DNA of 64,000 nt from Aeromonas eucrenophila. Lineage in GTDB: Bacteria; Pseudomonadota; Gammaproteobacteria; Enterobacterales; Aeromonadaceae. Numbering within the stretch: the first letter of the stretch is position 1; every line of letters begins with the position of its first letter. Made by a program: the position numbers and the translations under genes. The notes below the pieces were generated by a model. That model saw only the letters and a program-made list of their open reading frames with translations. It was not told where the DNA came from and searched no databases. Where the stretch lies: assembly GCF_000819865.1 (NCBI RefSeq), contig NZ_CDDF01000016.1, positions 124,001 through 188,000 on the forward strand, in the 5' to 3' direction. Below are positions 52,699 through 62,632 of this stretch, piece by piece.

Positions 52699-53919
52699 TC
52701 ATAAATTCACCATATTGTTGAGCTCGAGGATCGGCTGCAGGATCGACATCACAATAAACAGCACCACCCCGGCCATGGAGACCACCAGCATGGGTTCGAA
52801 TACCCCGAGTGCGATGTTCACCTGGGTTTCAAACTCCCTGTCCTGGTTGTCCGCCGCCCGCTCCAGCATGCTGTCGAGCTCGCCACTCTGCTCGCCGGAG
52901 GCGATCATGTGCAGCATCATGGGCGGAAAAATCTTGGTTTCAGCCAGCGCCTTGCGCAGGCTGGTACCCTCGCGCACCCGCTCGCTGGCCTCGCCGATGC
53001 GGGTACGGGCGAAGTCGTTGGAGAGCACTTCCCCCGAGATCTTCATCCCCTCCAGCAGCGGCACAGCGCTGGCATTGAGGATGCTCAGGGTGCGGGCGAA
53101 ACGGGCGGTGTTGAGGCCACGACTGACCCGCCCTATGACCGGCAGGCGCAGCAAGATGCCGTGCCAGTGGCGGCGCCGCGTCTCGTCGGTGAGCCACCAA
53201 CGCCAGACCATGCCCCCCAGCGCCAGCGCCAGCAGGAACCAGAGCCCGTAGTGCTGCATCAGCTCGCTGGTGCCGATGAGAAAGCGGGTGGTGCCGGGCA
53301 GCTGCTGGCCCATGTGTTCGAACTGGGCCACCACCTTGGGCACCACGGCGGTGAGCAAGATGGAGATGACGCCGATGGCCACACAGGTGAGGACTATGGG
53401 GTAGATCATCGCCTGCAGCAGCTTGGTGCGCATGTGCTGGCGCTGCTCGGTGTAATCGGCGAGCCGGTTCAGCACCTTCTCCAGGTGGCCGGATTTTTCC
53501 CCCGCCGCCACCATGGAGCGGAACAGCTGATCGAACACATGGGGGAAGGCACCGAGGGAGTCGGCAAGGGAATACCCCTCCACCACCTTGCTGCGCACCG
53601 TCGCCACCAGGCTGCGCAGATGGGCCTTCTCGCACTGCTCGGCCACCGCCTTGAGCGCCTCTTCGATGGTGAGGCCGGCCCCGACCAGGGTCGCCAGCTG
53701 ACGGGTGATCAGCGCCAGCTCGGAGGTGGAGGCGCCGCGTCTGAACAGCACGAAGCGATTCGCCTCCCGCTTCGCCTTCTCGGTGGTCTCGTTCACCTCA
53801 AGCGGGGTCAAGCCCTGCTCGCGCAGCAACTGGCGCACCTGGCGCGCGGAGTCACCCTCCATCACCCCGGATTTGTTTCTGCCCCGACCGTCGAGAGCCT
53901 TGTATTCGAACGCTGCCAT
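52699..53919 (-). CDS. exeF: Type II secretion inner-membrane protein F
   Basis: ExeF is the polytopic core of the platform thought to couple ATPase rotation to pseudopilus growth. The 406-residue protein has two GspF repeats (about residues 70-195 and 270-400) and three membrane helices. LALITRQLATLVGAGLTIEEALKAVAEQ and ILNASAVPLLEGMKISGEVLSN are the typical first segments of each repeat, and GEQSGELDSMLERAA is the conserved cytoplasmic motif. It starts one base after exeE. The last residues are ELNNMVNL. Confidence 0.96.
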   Translation of the reverse strand: MAAFEYKALDGRGRNKSGVMEGDSARQVRQLLREQGLTPLEVNETTEKAKREANRFVLFRRGASTSELALITRQLATLVGAGLTIEEALKAVAEQCEKAHLRSLVATVRSKVVEGYSLADSLGAFPHVFDQLFRSMVAAGEKSGHLEKVLNRLADYTEQRQHMRTKLLQAMIYPIVLTCVAIGVISILLTAVVPKVVAQFEHMGQQLPGTTRFLIGTSELMQHYGLWFLLALALGGMVWRWWLTDETRRRHWHGILLRLPVIGRVSRGLNTARFARTLSILNASAVPLLEGMKISGEVLSNDFARTRIGEASERVREGTSLRKALAETKIFPPMMLHMIASGEQSGELDSMLERAADNQDREFETQVNIALGVFEPMLVVSMAGVVLFIVMSILQPILELNNMVNL

Positions 53920-53920
53920 C

Positions 53921-55426
53921 TTAGTCTTCCCGGGTCACGCGCAGCACTTCTTCCAGACTGGTCTGGCCGAGCAATACCTTGTCGATGCCGTCGCGACGAA
54001 TGCTGGGGGTATGGCCGCGGATCAGCCGCTCGATGGCGAGCTCACCGCTGGCACTGTGAATCGCCTCGCGCACCCCGTCATCGATCACCACCAGCTCGTG
54101 GATGCCGGTCCGGCCGCGATAGCCGGTGTGGTTGCACTGCTCGCAGCCGACCGGGCGCCACATCTGCTGCTCCGGCGCCAGTTCCATGCCCATGGCGATC
54201 CGCTCCTGCTCCGTGATGGGGTGCTGGGCGCGGCAATCCGGGCAGAGGGTGCGTACCAGCCGCTGGGCCAGCACGGCGAGCAGGGATGAGGAGAGCAGGA
54301 AGGGCTCTATCCCCATGTCCCGCATCCGGGTGATGGCGCCGATGGCGGTGTTGGTGTGCAGGGTCGACATCACCAGGTGACCGGTGAGGGACGCCTGCAC
54401 CGCGATCTGGGCGGTTTCGAGGTCGCGAATTTCCCCCACCATCACCACGTCCGGGTCCTGACGCAGGATGGCGCGCAGGCCGCGGGCGAAGGTCATGTCG
54501 ACCTTGGCGTTGACCTGGGTCTGGCCGACCCCTTCCAGGTCATATTCGATGGGGTCTTCGACGGTCAGGATGTTGCGATCCCGCGAGTTGATCTCGGACA
54601 GCGCCGCATACAGGGTGGTGGACTTGCCCGAACCGGTCGGGCCCGTCACCAGTATGATGCCGTGGGGCTTGCGAATGAGTTCGCTGATGATCTTGCGATT
54701 GGCCAGCGTCATGCCGAGCTGCTTGAGCTCGAGCCGCACGTTGTTCTTGTCGAGCAGTCGCAGTACCACCCGCTCGCCGTAGCTGGAGGGCATGGTCGAC
54801 ACCCGCACGTCGACGGCGCGGCCGCCGATGCGCAGGGAGATGCGGCCATCCTGAGGCACCCGCTTCTCGGCGATGTCCATGCGGGACATGACCTTGATGC
54901 GCGATACCAGCAGCGATGCGAGCTTGCGATGGGGCCGCAGGATCTCCCGCAGCACACCGTCGATGCGGAACCGGATCACCAGCACCCGCTCGAAGGTCTC
55001 GATGTGAATGTCGGACGCCTCTTCCTTGATCGCCTCGCTCAGCATGGCGTTGATGAGGCGAATGATGGGGGCATCGTCGTCGGCGTCGAGCAAGTCCTCA
55101 CTCTGGGGCAGCTCCTCGGCCAGGGCGAAGAAGTCCATCTCGTTGCCGAGATCCTCCATCAGCTGGCGCGCCTCGGAGGAGTCGCGCTGATAGTGGACCA
55201 TCAACAGCTCTTCGAATGCATCGCCGTCCATCTGCTCGATGGCAAAGCCGCAACCCGCCACCCGCCGCACCTCCAGCAGGGTCTGGGGTGCCACCCCCTG
55301 GCGACACAGCAGCACGGGCGCCCCTTGCCGCTCGGTCAGGATCACCCCGAAGTTGCGGGCGAAGGCAAACGGCAGCTCGGGCAGCTCGGCCGGCAGCTCG
55401 CTGTCATCGAGTTGATAGGCCGCCAT
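53921..55426 (-). CDS. exeE: Type II secretion ATPase E
   Basis: ExeE is the hexameric cytoplasmic ATPase of the system. The 501-residue protein has the N-terminal ExeL-binding domain, the Asp box DIHIE, Walker [16 protein letters not shown] near residue 265, the Walker B region [14 protein letters not shown], the His box [12 protein letters not shown], and a four-cysteine zinc module (CPDC ... CEQC) near residues 390-435. All catalytic motifs are intact. Its ATG overlaps the exeD stop by one base (TGATG). Confidence 0.97.
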   Translation of the reverse strand: MAAYQLDDSELPAELPELPFAFARNFGVILTERQGAPVLLCRQGVAPQTLLEVRRVAGCGFAIEQMDGDAFEELLMVHYQRDSSEARQLMEDLGNEMDFFALAEELPQSEDLLDADDDAPIIRLINAMLSEAIKEEASDIHIETFERVLVIRFRIDGVLREILRPHRKLASLLVSRIKVMSRMDIAEKRVPQDGRISLRIGGRAVDVRVSTMPSSYGERVVLRLLDKNNVRLELKQLGMTLANRKIISELIRKPHGIILVTGPTGSGKSTTLYAALSEINSRDRNILTVEDPIEYDLEGVGQTQVNAKVDMTFARGLRAILRQDPDVVMVGEIRDLETAQIAVQASLTGHLVMSTLHTNTAIGAITRMRDMGIEPFLLSSSLLAVLAQRLVRTLCPDCRAQHPITEQERIAMGMELAPEQQMWRPVGCEQCNHTGYRGRTGIHELVVIDDGVREAIHSASGELAIERLIRGHTPSIRRDGIDKVLLGQTSLEEVLRVTRED

Positions 55427-57501
55427 CAGGGCTTGCTCTGCACGAAGGGTTGTCCCTGCGCCGGAGCCTGGCTTTGCGCCTGGGGCTTGACCCCGTTGGC
55501 GGTCGCCTGCTGCTGCGCCTTCATCTTCTCGATCTGTTGCTGCACCTCGGGGGACATCATCACGTCCTGACCGTAGGCGGGCAGCACCTGACGAGCGGGC
55601 GAGGTAGCATAGCCCTCCTCGGCGGCCAGGTTCAGCTGCTCGGCCCGGAACAGGGTGTACTTGTTGCTGGAGACCCCGGAGTAGACGTTGGCGTCACGCA
55701 AGATGGTCGGCCGGATAAACACCATCAGGTTGCGCTTGGAGGTGGTGTTGGAGGTGGAGCGGAACAGATAACCCAGTACCGGGATATCGCCGAGCAAAGG
55801 CACCTTGGAGACCTGCTCCTTGGTCTGCTCGTCCATCAGGCCGCCCAGCACCACGGTTTCGCCACTCTTGACCAGCACGGCGTTCTTAACGGTGCGGGTA
55901 TCGAAAGTAGGGCCCAGGTTGGCGGTACCGGCCGCCTGGGCCTGAGCCACGCTGGAGACCTCCTGCTCGATATTGAGCAAGACGGAGTCCCCTTCGTTGA
56001 TCTGGGGCGTCACCACCAGCTTGGTACCCACCGTCTTGCGCTCTATGGTGTTGAACACCTGATCGCTGGTGGTGGAACTCTGGGAGCCGCTCTGCACCGG
56101 CACTTCCTGGCCGACGTTGAAGGAGGCTTCCTTGTTGTCCATGGTGACGATGCTCGGGGTCGACAGAATATCGTTCTTGGTGTTAGTCGACAGCGCCGTC
56201 ACCAGCATGGCCCAGTCGCCCTTGTAGAAACCGGCGGCCATGCCGCTGAAGTTGCCGAGCAGGTTCTCGAGTCCGTCGGTGTTGCCGTTGTCCTTGTAGT
56301 CCTTGCCCGCGATGATGGCGGGACCGATGGGCAGACCGGTGTTGGTGAACTGGGTGCCACCGCCGTTGGCATTGGCCCACTGCACCCCGAGGTTCAGGCC
56401 GTCACCGTCGGAAATCTCGACGATGATCGCCTCCACCAGCACCTGGGCGCGGCGGATGTCGAGCTTGGCGATGACCTGCTCCAGCTCGGCCATGACGTCA
56501 GGCTGGGCGGTGATCACCAGGGCGTTGGTGGTCTCGTCCGCGGAGATGGCGAGCTGGCCGCCGCCGATGCTGGCGCCGCCCCCGGTGTTGGTTGCCGCAC
56601 CGCCGCCCTTCTTGTCGGCCGCGATGCTGGAGCTGACGCCCTTGAGCACGTCCACCAGATCCTTGGCCTTGCCATATTTCAGGTAGAAGACCCGGGTGTT
56701 GCCCTGGCTCTGCAGATCCCTGTCGAGCTGGCGCACCATCTGGATGATGCGGGCCCGCGCCTTGGGCTCACCGCTGATCACCACGGAGTTGGTGCGCTCG
56801 TCCGCCACCACCTTGGGAGAGAGCAGCAGGGAGGCGTTGGCGCCCTGGTTGTTGCCATCCTTGTTGAGGTTGGTCACCAGCCGCACCATCTCGCCGGCGG
56901 AGGCGTATTTCAGCTTGATGACGTCCATGTCCTGATCGCCCGCGCGATCCACCCGGCGCACCACTTCCACCAGCCGATTGACCACGGCGGCACGCCCGGT
57001 GATGAGCAGCACGTTGGACGGCTCGTAGTGCACCACGTTGCCGCCACCGGCGTTGTCGTTGAGCTGGCGCAGCAGGGGGGCCAGTTCACGCACCGAGACG
57101 TTGCGCACCGGTACTACCCGGGTCACCATCTCGTCGCCCACGCCAGGATTGCTGTCATCCACCACCGGGATGGCGGAGGTCTTGGCATCCTTGGCGCGCA
57201 CCACCTTGAGCACCCCGTTGTTCATGGGCACCACGGCGAAACCATAGACATCGAGCACGCTCAGGAAGAACTGATAGTACTGATCCTCATTGAGCAGATC
57301 GTAACTGCGGACGTTGATCTTGCCACGCACCGAGGGCTCTATGATGATGGTCTTGTTCAGGTTCTTGCCGACGGTGTTGATGAACTCTTCGATGTCGGCA
57401 TTCTTGAAACTGGCGGCATACTCGGTGGCCCAGGCTGAGCCTGCCATCATCAAGGCCGCCGCAACCGTGGCAAAGCGCCAGCCCTTCCCTTTATTTCTCA
57501 T
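55426..57501 (-). CDS. exeD: Type II secretion secretin D
   Basis: ExeD forms the outer-membrane channel. The 691-residue preprotein has a signal peptide cut after GSAWA, the N0 domain ([35 protein letters not shown]), N1-N3 repeats (for example [23 protein letters not shown] and [13 protein letters not shown]) and the secretin barrel with [15 protein letters not shown] near residue 595. A Gly-rich linker lies in N3. The C-terminal Gln/Pro-rich tail is the S-domain that in other species binds a pilotin; in Aeromonas, ExeAB helps assembly instead. It starts 21 bases after exeC. Confidence 0.97.
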   Translation of the reverse strand: MRNKGKGWRFATVAAALMMAGSAWATEYAASFKNADIEEFINTVGKNLNKTIIIEPSVRGKINVRSYDLLNEDQYYQFFLSVLDVYGFAVVPMNNGVLKVVRAKDAKTSAIPVVDDSNPGVGDEMVTRVVPVRNVSVRELAPLLRQLNDNAGGGNVVHYEPSNVLLITGRAAVVNRLVEVVRRVDRAGDQDMDVIKLKYASAGEMVRLVTNLNKDGNNQGANASLLLSPKVVADERTNSVVISGEPKARARIIQMVRQLDRDLQSQGNTRVFYLKYGKAKDLVDVLKGVSSSIAADKKGGGAATNTGGGASIGGGQLAISADETTNALVITAQPDVMAELEQVIAKLDIRRAQVLVEAIIVEISDGDGLNLGVQWANANGGGTQFTNTGLPIGPAIIAGKDYKDNGNTDGLENLLGNFSGMAAGFYKGDWAMLVTALSTNTKNDILSTPSIVTMDNKEASFNVGQEVPVQSGSQSSTTSDQVFNTIERKTVGTKLVVTPQINEGDSVLLNIEQEVSSVAQAQAAGTANLGPTFDTRTVKNAVLVKSGETVVLGGLMDEQTKEQVSKVPLLGDIPVLGYLFRSTSNTTSKRNLMVFIRPTILRDANVYSGVSSNKYTLFRAEQLNLAAEEGYATSPARQVLPAYGQDVMMSPEVQQQIEKMKAQQQATANGVKPQAQSQAPAQGQPFVQSKP

Positions 57502-57522
57502 TCTTGGTGCTACTCCAATTCA

Positions 57523-58404
57523 TTATTCTGACAAGCCGATATAAACGTCGTAGGGCTGTCCTTGCCGCTCTACGGTGACGGTCATTTCCGTGGCACCAGC
57601 CATCTGTTGCATGGCTTGCATGGCCTGGGCGTTATCCCGCAGATCCAGACCATTGATGCTGATCGCCAGATCCCCTGCGACCAGCCCGAGTTGATTGAAC
57701 AGTTCAGGGTTGCTGCCCGGGTTGAGGCGGTAGCCGGCCATGCGGCCATCCACCCGAACCGGGGAAATATTGAGGTAATCGGTGATCTTGCCCGGGTTGC
57801 CCATCAGCTCGCCGCGCACCGAGGAGAGCTTGTTCTCCTTCGGCGGTGCCACCTTGGGCAGGGGTTTGCCGTACTCTTCCCCGTCCAGCATCAGGGTCTC
57901 GTCACGACCGTCGCGCAAGATGATCACCCGATCGGCGAATATCTGGCGGATCTTGGCCTGGGTACCGTCGATGTAGTCGTCGATGCCGTAGGAGTTCTGC
58001 AAGCCGTTGTGGGCGATGATGGCGATGGATTTGGCCGGATCCGAGCTCGCCAGCACCCCGTTGAGCTGGGCACTGAGCTGGGTCTTGGGGGCATCGGCCG
58101 CGACCATCTGGGCCGCCTGGTCTGGCTGCAACTGCTGCGCCTTGCCAAACAGGGAGAGGCGGCTGAGGCCGCTGAGATCGAGCCGGGAGGCGCCCGCCCC
58201 CTGGCTGGTCGCGATCGACGGCTGCCAGGGCTGGCTCTGGGTGGTTTGGGTCAGACTGAATAGACGCCAGGTGAGCCCGGCGCACTGTTGAGCCAGCAGC
58301 AACAACAACAGCCAGAACAGAGGCTGGCTGAAACGAGAGAGTGGCGCGCGCTTGCAACGGGCCAGAAGGGAGCTCAACAAGTCATCCCTGAACGGTAGCG
58401 GCAT
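57523..58404 (-). CDS. exeC: Type II secretion protein C
   Basis: ExeC bridges the inner-membrane platform and the secretin. The 293-residue protein has a cytoplasmic start (MPLPFRDDLLSSLLARCKRAPLS), one membrane helix (PLFWLLLLLLAQQCAGLTWRLF), a homology region that docks on ExeD (TQLSAQLNGVLASSDPAKSIAIIAHNG) and a C-terminal PDZ domain (GRMAGYRLNPGSNPELFNQLGLVAGDLAISINGLDL). The ATG at 58404 is used; an in-frame ATG 22 codons upstream lies beyond the promoter side. It is the first gene of the operon, divergent from hslR. Confidence 0.95.
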   Translation of the reverse strand: MPLPFRDDLLSSLLARCKRAPLSRFSQPLFWLLLLLLAQQCAGLTWRLFSLTQTTQSQPWQPSIATSQGAGASRLDLSGLSRLSLFGKAQQLQPDQAAQMVAADAPKTQLSAQLNGVLASSDPAKSIAIIAHNGLQNSYGIDDYIDGTQAKIRQIFADRVIILRDGRDETLMLDGEEYGKPLPKVAPPKENKLSSVRGELMGNPGKITDYLNISPVRVDGRMAGYRLNPGSNPELFNQLGLVAGDLAISINGLDLRDNAQAMQAMQQMAGATEMTVTVERQGQPYDVYIGLSE

Positions 58405-58531
58405 GGTTATCAAATTGTTCTGGCATCCAAATCGGTTGGCTATTGTGTACGGCAATGACCCCAGAGACAACCAACCGGATGGGATGAAGCGGCGAAAATC
58501 CAGATTCCGTCACACCATCACCCCCCCTGTT

Positions 58532-58560
58532 TCTATCCCGGGGCCCGCCTCTGGTATAAT
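58532..58560 (+). promoter_or_regulatory. hslR promoter with consensus extended -10
   Basis: TGGTATAAT, a perfect TATAAT -10 with the extended TG, ends at 58560, 35 bases before the hslR ATG. The -35 region (TCTATC, 58532-58537) is poor, as usual for extended -10 promoters. Confidence 0.65.
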
Positions 58561-58594
58561 CAGGCTCCTCTTTTAGCCATCCCGGAGCCGATTC

Positions 58595-58993
58595 ATGCCG
58601 AATCCAGCAGAAAACAGCACTCAGGTCCGCCTCGACAAGTGGCTGTGGGCGGCGCGTTTTTACAAGACCCGCAGCCTGGCCCGCGATCAGATCGACGGCG
58701 GCAAGGTGCACTACAACGGTCAGCGCAGCAAACCGGGCAAGGTCGTCGAGGCCGGTGCCCTCATTCGTGTCTGGCAGGGCCAGGACGAGCGAGAGGTTAG
58801 AGTGCTGCAGGTCAGCGAGCAGCGCAAGTCCGCTCCCCTCGCCCAGTTGCTCTATGAAGAGACCGAGCAGAGCCTGAAGAAGCGGGCCGAGAACAGCGAG
58901 GCGAGGCGCTTCAACAGCCAGTTTGCCCCCAGTCCCGAGCGTCGCCCCGACAAGCAGGAACGACGCCAGCTGCTCAAGGTCAAACAATACTGA
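58595..58993 (+). CDS. hslR: Heat-shock ribosome-associated protein Hsp15
   Basis: Hsp15 binds free 50S subunits carrying a stalled nascent chain and helps rescue them. The 132-residue protein opens with the S4 RNA-binding domain VRLDKWLWAARFYKTRSLARDQIDGGKVHYNGQRSKPGKVV and ends in a basic tail (KQERRQLLKVKQY), as in E. coli HslR (133). hslR-hslO-pckA is a conserved gene string in enterics and vibrios. The extended -10 promoter lies upstream. Confidence 0.96.
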   Translation: MPNPAENSTQVRLDKWLWAARFYKTRSLARDQIDGGKVHYNGQRSKPGKVVEAGALIRVWQGQDEREVRVLQVSEQRKSAPLAQLLYEETEQSLKKRAENSEARRFNSQFAPSPERRPDKQERRQLLKVKQY

Positions 58994-59100
58994 CTCGCCC
59001 GAGTGGCCATTTTATGACGACAGCTGGGGGGATAAGTTCCTAACCGGCTGTTTAACAATGTTTTTGTCTATTTCCCCCAAGAAAACCCTAGGAATGCATG

Positions 59101-59985
59101 ATGAGTAACCAAGATCTCCTGTATCGCTATCTGTTCGAAGAGTACGAAGTGCGGGGGGAGCTGGTCCAGCTGGATCGCACCTACCGTCACATAGTCGAAG
59201 CCCAGAACTACCCGGTACAGGTGCAAAAACTGCTGGGTGAGCTGCTGGTCGCCACCAGCCTGCTGACCGCCACCCTCAAGTTTGAAGGCTCGATCACCGT
59301 GCAGTTGCAAGGGGACGGTCCGGTGCGCCTGGCGGTGATCAATGGCGATCACAACCAGCAACTGCGCGGCGTGGCACGCTATGAAGGGGAACTGCCGAGC
59401 GACGGCAAGCTGCAGAGCCTGGTCGGCAACGGCCAGCTGGTGATCACCATCACCCCGGAGCAGGGGGAGCGCTATCAGGGCATCATAGCCCTCGAGGCCG
59501 ACACCCTGGCAGGCTGCCTCGAGCAGTACTTCGCCCAGTCCGAGCAGCTCGCCACCAAGCTCTGGATCCGCACCGGCCATCACGAGGGTTCCCCCCGCGC
59601 CGCTGGCATACTGCTGCAGGCATTGCCCGCCCAGAGCGAGGATCACAGCGCCGACTTCGATCACTTGACTCAGCTCACCAGCACCATCAAGGATGAAGAG
59701 TTGTTTGGCCTCGAGGCCGAGGAGATCCTCTACCGCCTCTACCACCAGGACAAGGTGCGGGTGTTCGATCCCCAGGCCATCGAGTTCCGCTGCACCTGCT
59801 CCCGCGCCCGCTGCGAAGGGGCCCTGCTGCAGATAGAAAAGGAAGAAGCGGTAGCCATGGTGCAGGAGCTCGGCAAGATCGACATGCACTGCGACTATTG
59901 CGGCGCCGAGTACCAATTCGATGGGACAGACATCGAAACCCTGTTCAGCAGGGCTCCCGGTAATGATGCAAACAAGTTACACTAA
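59101..59985 (+). CDS. hslO: Redox-regulated chaperone Hsp33
   Basis: Hsp33 is a holdase chaperone switched on by oxidation of its zinc-binding cysteines. The 294-residue protein starts [24 protein letters not shown], contains [10 protein letters not shown] and the Cys-x-Cys ... Cys-x-x-Cys zinc centre as CTC and CDYC near the C-terminus (about residues 232-267). All four zinc cysteines are present, plus one extra in RARCEG. Two ATGs stand in tandem; the second, at 59101, is seven bases from AGGA. A terminator follows. Confidence 0.97.
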   Translation: MSNQDLLYRYLFEEYEVRGELVQLDRTYRHIVEAQNYPVQVQKLLGELLVATSLLTATLKFEGSITVQLQGDGPVRLAVINGDHNQQLRGVARYEGELPSDGKLQSLVGNGQLVITITPEQGERYQGIIALEADTLAGCLEQYFAQSEQLATKLWIRTGHHEGSPRAAGILLQALPAQSEDHSADFDHLTQLTSTIKDEELFGLEAEEILYRLYHQDKVRVFDPQAIEFRCTCSRARCEGALLQIEKEEAVAMVQELGKIDMHCDYCGAEYQFDGTDIETLFSRAPGNDANKLH

Positions 59986-59988
59986 ATG

Positions 59989-60011
59989 AAGGCGGGCAAA
60001 ACCCGCCTTTA
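59989..60011 (+). terminator. Terminator of hslO
   Basis: AAGGCGGG / CCCGCCTT arms with a CAAAA loop and a following TT-rich stretch, just after the stop codon. Confidence 0.75.
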
Positions 60012-60066
60012 ACTTAAATAACAAAAAAATACCCTATTTTATAAAGTTTGATGGCGATCTCTATAA

Positions 60067-60083
60067 ACTACCACCTAGGTAGT
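60067..60083. promoter_or_regulatory. Inverted repeat in the pckA leader
   Basis: ACTACC and GGTAGT arms flank a five-base centre in the AT-rich region upstream of pckA, 51 bases before its ATG. It overlaps the likely promoter region (TATAAA nearby at 60039). Possibly an operator; unassigned. Confidence 0.35.
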
Positions 60084-60134
60084 AGTATGGACGTCAGATA
60101 GAACCCTACAAACCTCTGAACCCAGGAGAATATA

Positions 60135-61760
60135 ATGACTATCGTGGTAGAACCCGCCCTGGCCCAACAACTGAAACTGGACCAGTACGGCATCAAAAAC
60201 AGCCAGGAAATCGTTCGCAACCCCTCCTACGAGCAGCTCTTCGCGGAAGAGACCCGCCCAGACTTGGAAGGATTCGAACGTGGCGTCGTCACCGAGCTTG
60301 GCGCCGTCAATGTCAATACCGGTATCTTCACCGGTCGTTCCCCGAAAGATAAATATATCGTCAAAGACGCTACTACCCAGAATACTGTGTGGTGGTCTGA
60401 CCAGGGTAAAAACGATAACAAAGCTATTACCCCGGAAGTCTGGTCACATCTGAAATCCCTGGTGACCAAGCAGCTCTCCGGCAAGCGTCTGTTCGTGGTG
60501 GATGGCTATTGTGGCGCCAACCCGGACACCCGCCTGGCGGTGCGTATCATCACCGAGGTGGCCTGGCAGGCACACTTCGTGAAGAACATGTTCATCCGCC
60601 CGAGCGAGGAGGAGCTCAAGACCTTCAAACCGGACTTCGTGGTGATGAACGGTGCCAAGTGCACCAACCCGGACTGGCAGGCACAAGGGCTCAACTCCGA
60701 GAACTTCGTGGCCTTCAACATGACCGAGAAGATGCAACTCATCGGCGGCACCTGGTACGGTGGCGAGATGAAGAAGGGCATGTTCTCCATGATGAACTAC
60801 TTCCTGCCCCTGCGCGGCATCGCCTCCATGCACTGCTCCGCCAACGTGGGTCAGGACGGCGACGTGGCCATCTTCTTCGGCCTGTCCGGCACCGGCAAGA
60901 CCACCCTCTCCACCGATCCCAAGCGTCAGCTGATCGGCGATGACGAGCACGGCTGGGATGACAACGGCGTGTTCAACTTCGAAGGGGGCTGCTACGCCAA
61001 GACCATCAAGCTCTCCGAAGAGGCCGAGCCGGACATCTACCACGCCATCCGCCGCGATGCGCTGCTGGAGAACGTGACGGTCGCGGCCGACGGCACCATC
61101 GACTTCGATGATGGCTCCCGCACCGAGAACACCAGGGTCTCCTACCCCATCTATCACATCGAGAACATCGTCAAGCCGGTCTCCAAGGCGGGTCATGCCA
61201 CCAAGGTGATCTTCCTGACCGCGGATGCTTTCGGCGTGCTGCCCCCGGTCGCCAAGCTGACCAAGGAGCAGACCAAGTACCACTTCCTGTCCGGCTTCAC
61301 CGCCAAGCTGGCCGGTACCGAGCGTGGCATCACCGAGCCGACGCCCACCTTCTCCTCCTGCTTCGGGGCGGCCTTCCTCAGCCTGCACCCGACCAAGTAC
61401 GGTCAGGAGCTGGTGAAGCGGATGGAAGCGGCGGGCGCCGAAGCCTATCTGGTCAACACCGGCTGGAACGGCACCGGCAAGCGCATCTCCATCAAGGACA
61501 CCCGCGCCATCATCGACGCCATCCTGGATGGTTCCATCGAGCAGGCGCCCACCAAGGTGCTGCCCATCTTCAACCTGGAAGTGCCGACCGAGCTCCATGA
61601 CGTGAACCCGGCCATCCTCGACCCGCGCGACACCTACGCCGACAAGGCGCAGTGGGATGCCAAGGCGGTGGATCTGGCGGGGCGCTTCATCAAGAACTTC
61701 GAGCGCTTCACCGACAACGACGAAGGCAAGGCGCTGGTCGCTGCGGGCCCGCAGCTCTAA
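60135..61760 (+). CDS. pckA: Phosphoenolpyruvate carboxykinase (ATP)
   Basis: PckA decarboxylates oxaloacetate to phosphoenolpyruvate with ATP, the first gluconeogenic step. The 541-residue protein has [12 protein letters not shown] near residue 65, the kinase-1a P-loop [11 protein letters not shown] near residue 250, the metal-binding LIGDDEHGW, and TGWNGTG near the C-terminus. It has the same length as the E. coli enzyme (540). AGGAGAAT precedes the ATG and a perfect terminator follows. With ppc it makes up the opposing pair at the phosphoenolpyruvate/oxaloacetate node. Confidence 0.98.
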   Translation: MTIVVEPALAQQLKLDQYGIKNSQEIVRNPSYEQLFAEETRPDLEGFERGVVTELGAVNVNTGIFTGRSPKDKYIVKDATTQNTVWWSDQGKNDNKAITPEVWSHLKSLVTKQLSGKRLFVVDGYCGANPDTRLAVRIITEVAWQAHFVKNMFIRPSEEELKTFKPDFVVMNGAKCTNPDWQAQGLNSENFVAFNMTEKMQLIGGTWYGGEMKKGMFSMMNYFLPLRGIASMHCSANVGQDGDVAIFFGLSGTGKTTLSTDPKRQLIGDDEHGWDDNGVFNFEGGCYAKTIKLSEEAEPDIYHAIRRDALLENVTVAADGTIDFDDGSRTENTRVSYPIYHIENIVKPVSKAGHATKVIFLTADAFGVLPPVAKLTKEQTKYHFLSGFTAKLAGTERGITEPTPTFSSCFGAAFLSLHPTKYGQELVKRMEAAGAEAYLVNTGWNGTGKRISIKDTRAIIDAILDGSIEQAPTKVLPIFNLEVPTELHDVNPAILDPRDTYADKAQWDAKAVDLAGRFIKNFERFTDNDEGKALVAAGPQL

Positions 61761-61786
61761 TCCAACCCGCCATTTCGTTGCATTGC

Positions 61787-61819
61787 ATACCGGTCAGCCC
61801 TGCTGACCGGTATTTTTTT
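61787..61819 (+). terminator. Terminator of pckA
   Basis: Perfect 12-base arms ATACCGGTCAGC / GCTGACCGGTAT around CCT, then T7. Confidence 0.95.
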
Positions 61820-61933
61820 GGCCGATGCGCGGCATATGGCTCCCCCCAAGCCTTGCCTTGCGGGCGGTTGCGCGTTAGATTCAGCCAAACTTTATACAAT
61901 ATACAATTTTGCAACCTGCCCCGTGACCCGAGC

Positions 61934-62599
61934 ATGAACCCACCCTACAAGACTCGCACCCAGATGGTGATGGAGAACCTCCGCAGCCGGATCCTGCGCG
62001 GCGAATTTGCCGCCGGCGCCCCCCTGCGCCAGGACGCCATCGCCAAGGAGCTGGCGGTGAGCCGCATCCCGGTGCGCGAAGCCCTGATGCAGCTGGAGGC
62101 CCAGGGGCTGGTGAAGTTCGAGGCCCATCGCGGCGCCGTGGTCACCATGCTGGACGCCTCGGCCATCGAGGAGCTCTTTTATTTGCGAGCCTTGCTGGAA
62201 GCCGATACCCTGTTCCACGCCGTCGACCTGATGACGGAGGAAACCTTCGCCCAGGCGCAAGCCATCCTGGCCCAGTTTGATCTGGCGCTCGAGTCCGGCA
62301 CCCAGATCGAACACTGGGCCGAATTGAACCACCGTTTTCACGCCACCCTCTATCAGGCTGCCAATCGCCCTCAGGCACTGGAGCTGATCGCCCAGATCAA
62401 TCAGAGCTGTGATCGCTATGTGCGCTTCGAGCTGCTGTTTGCCCAGGACGGGGTGGACAAGGCCGAGCGCGAGCACGCCAAATTGCTGGAGCTGTGCCGC
62501 GCCCGCCGCAAGCACGAGGCGGTGGTTCTGCTCAAACAACATATCGAGGCGGCCGGCCAGTCGATCCGACAGATCCTGGCAGGCAGCCACCATCAGTGA
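61934..62599 (+). CDS. GntR/FadR (FCD)-family transcriptional regulator
   Basis: The 221-residue regulator has the N-terminal GntR helix-turn-helix (MVMENLRSRILRGEFAAGAPLRQDAIAKELAVSRIPVREALMQLEAQGLVKFEAHRGAVV) and the all-helical FCD ligand domain with the metal-binding pattern of His and Asp residues (NHRFHATLYQAANRP, ending in KQHIEAAGQSIR). Such proteins sense organic acids, sugar acids or amino acids. The ATG at 61934 is chosen because it gives the standard start; the frame is open back into pckA. An AT-rich run (TATACAATATACAAT near 61892) lies upstream. It reads toward the aminopeptidase gene. Confidence 0.9.
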   Translation: MNPPYKTRTQMVMENLRSRILRGEFAAGAPLRQDAIAKELAVSRIPVREALMQLEAQGLVKFEAHRGAVVTMLDASAIEELFYLRALLEADTLFHAVDLMTEETFAQAQAILAQFDLALESGTQIEHWAELNHRFHATLYQAANRPQALELIAQINQSCDRYVRFELLFAQDGVDKAEREHAKLLELCRARRKHEAVVLLKQHIEAAGQSIRQILAGSHHQ

Positions 62600-62632
62600 A
62601 CACTCACATCACCACAATCTGGCAGTAACGAC

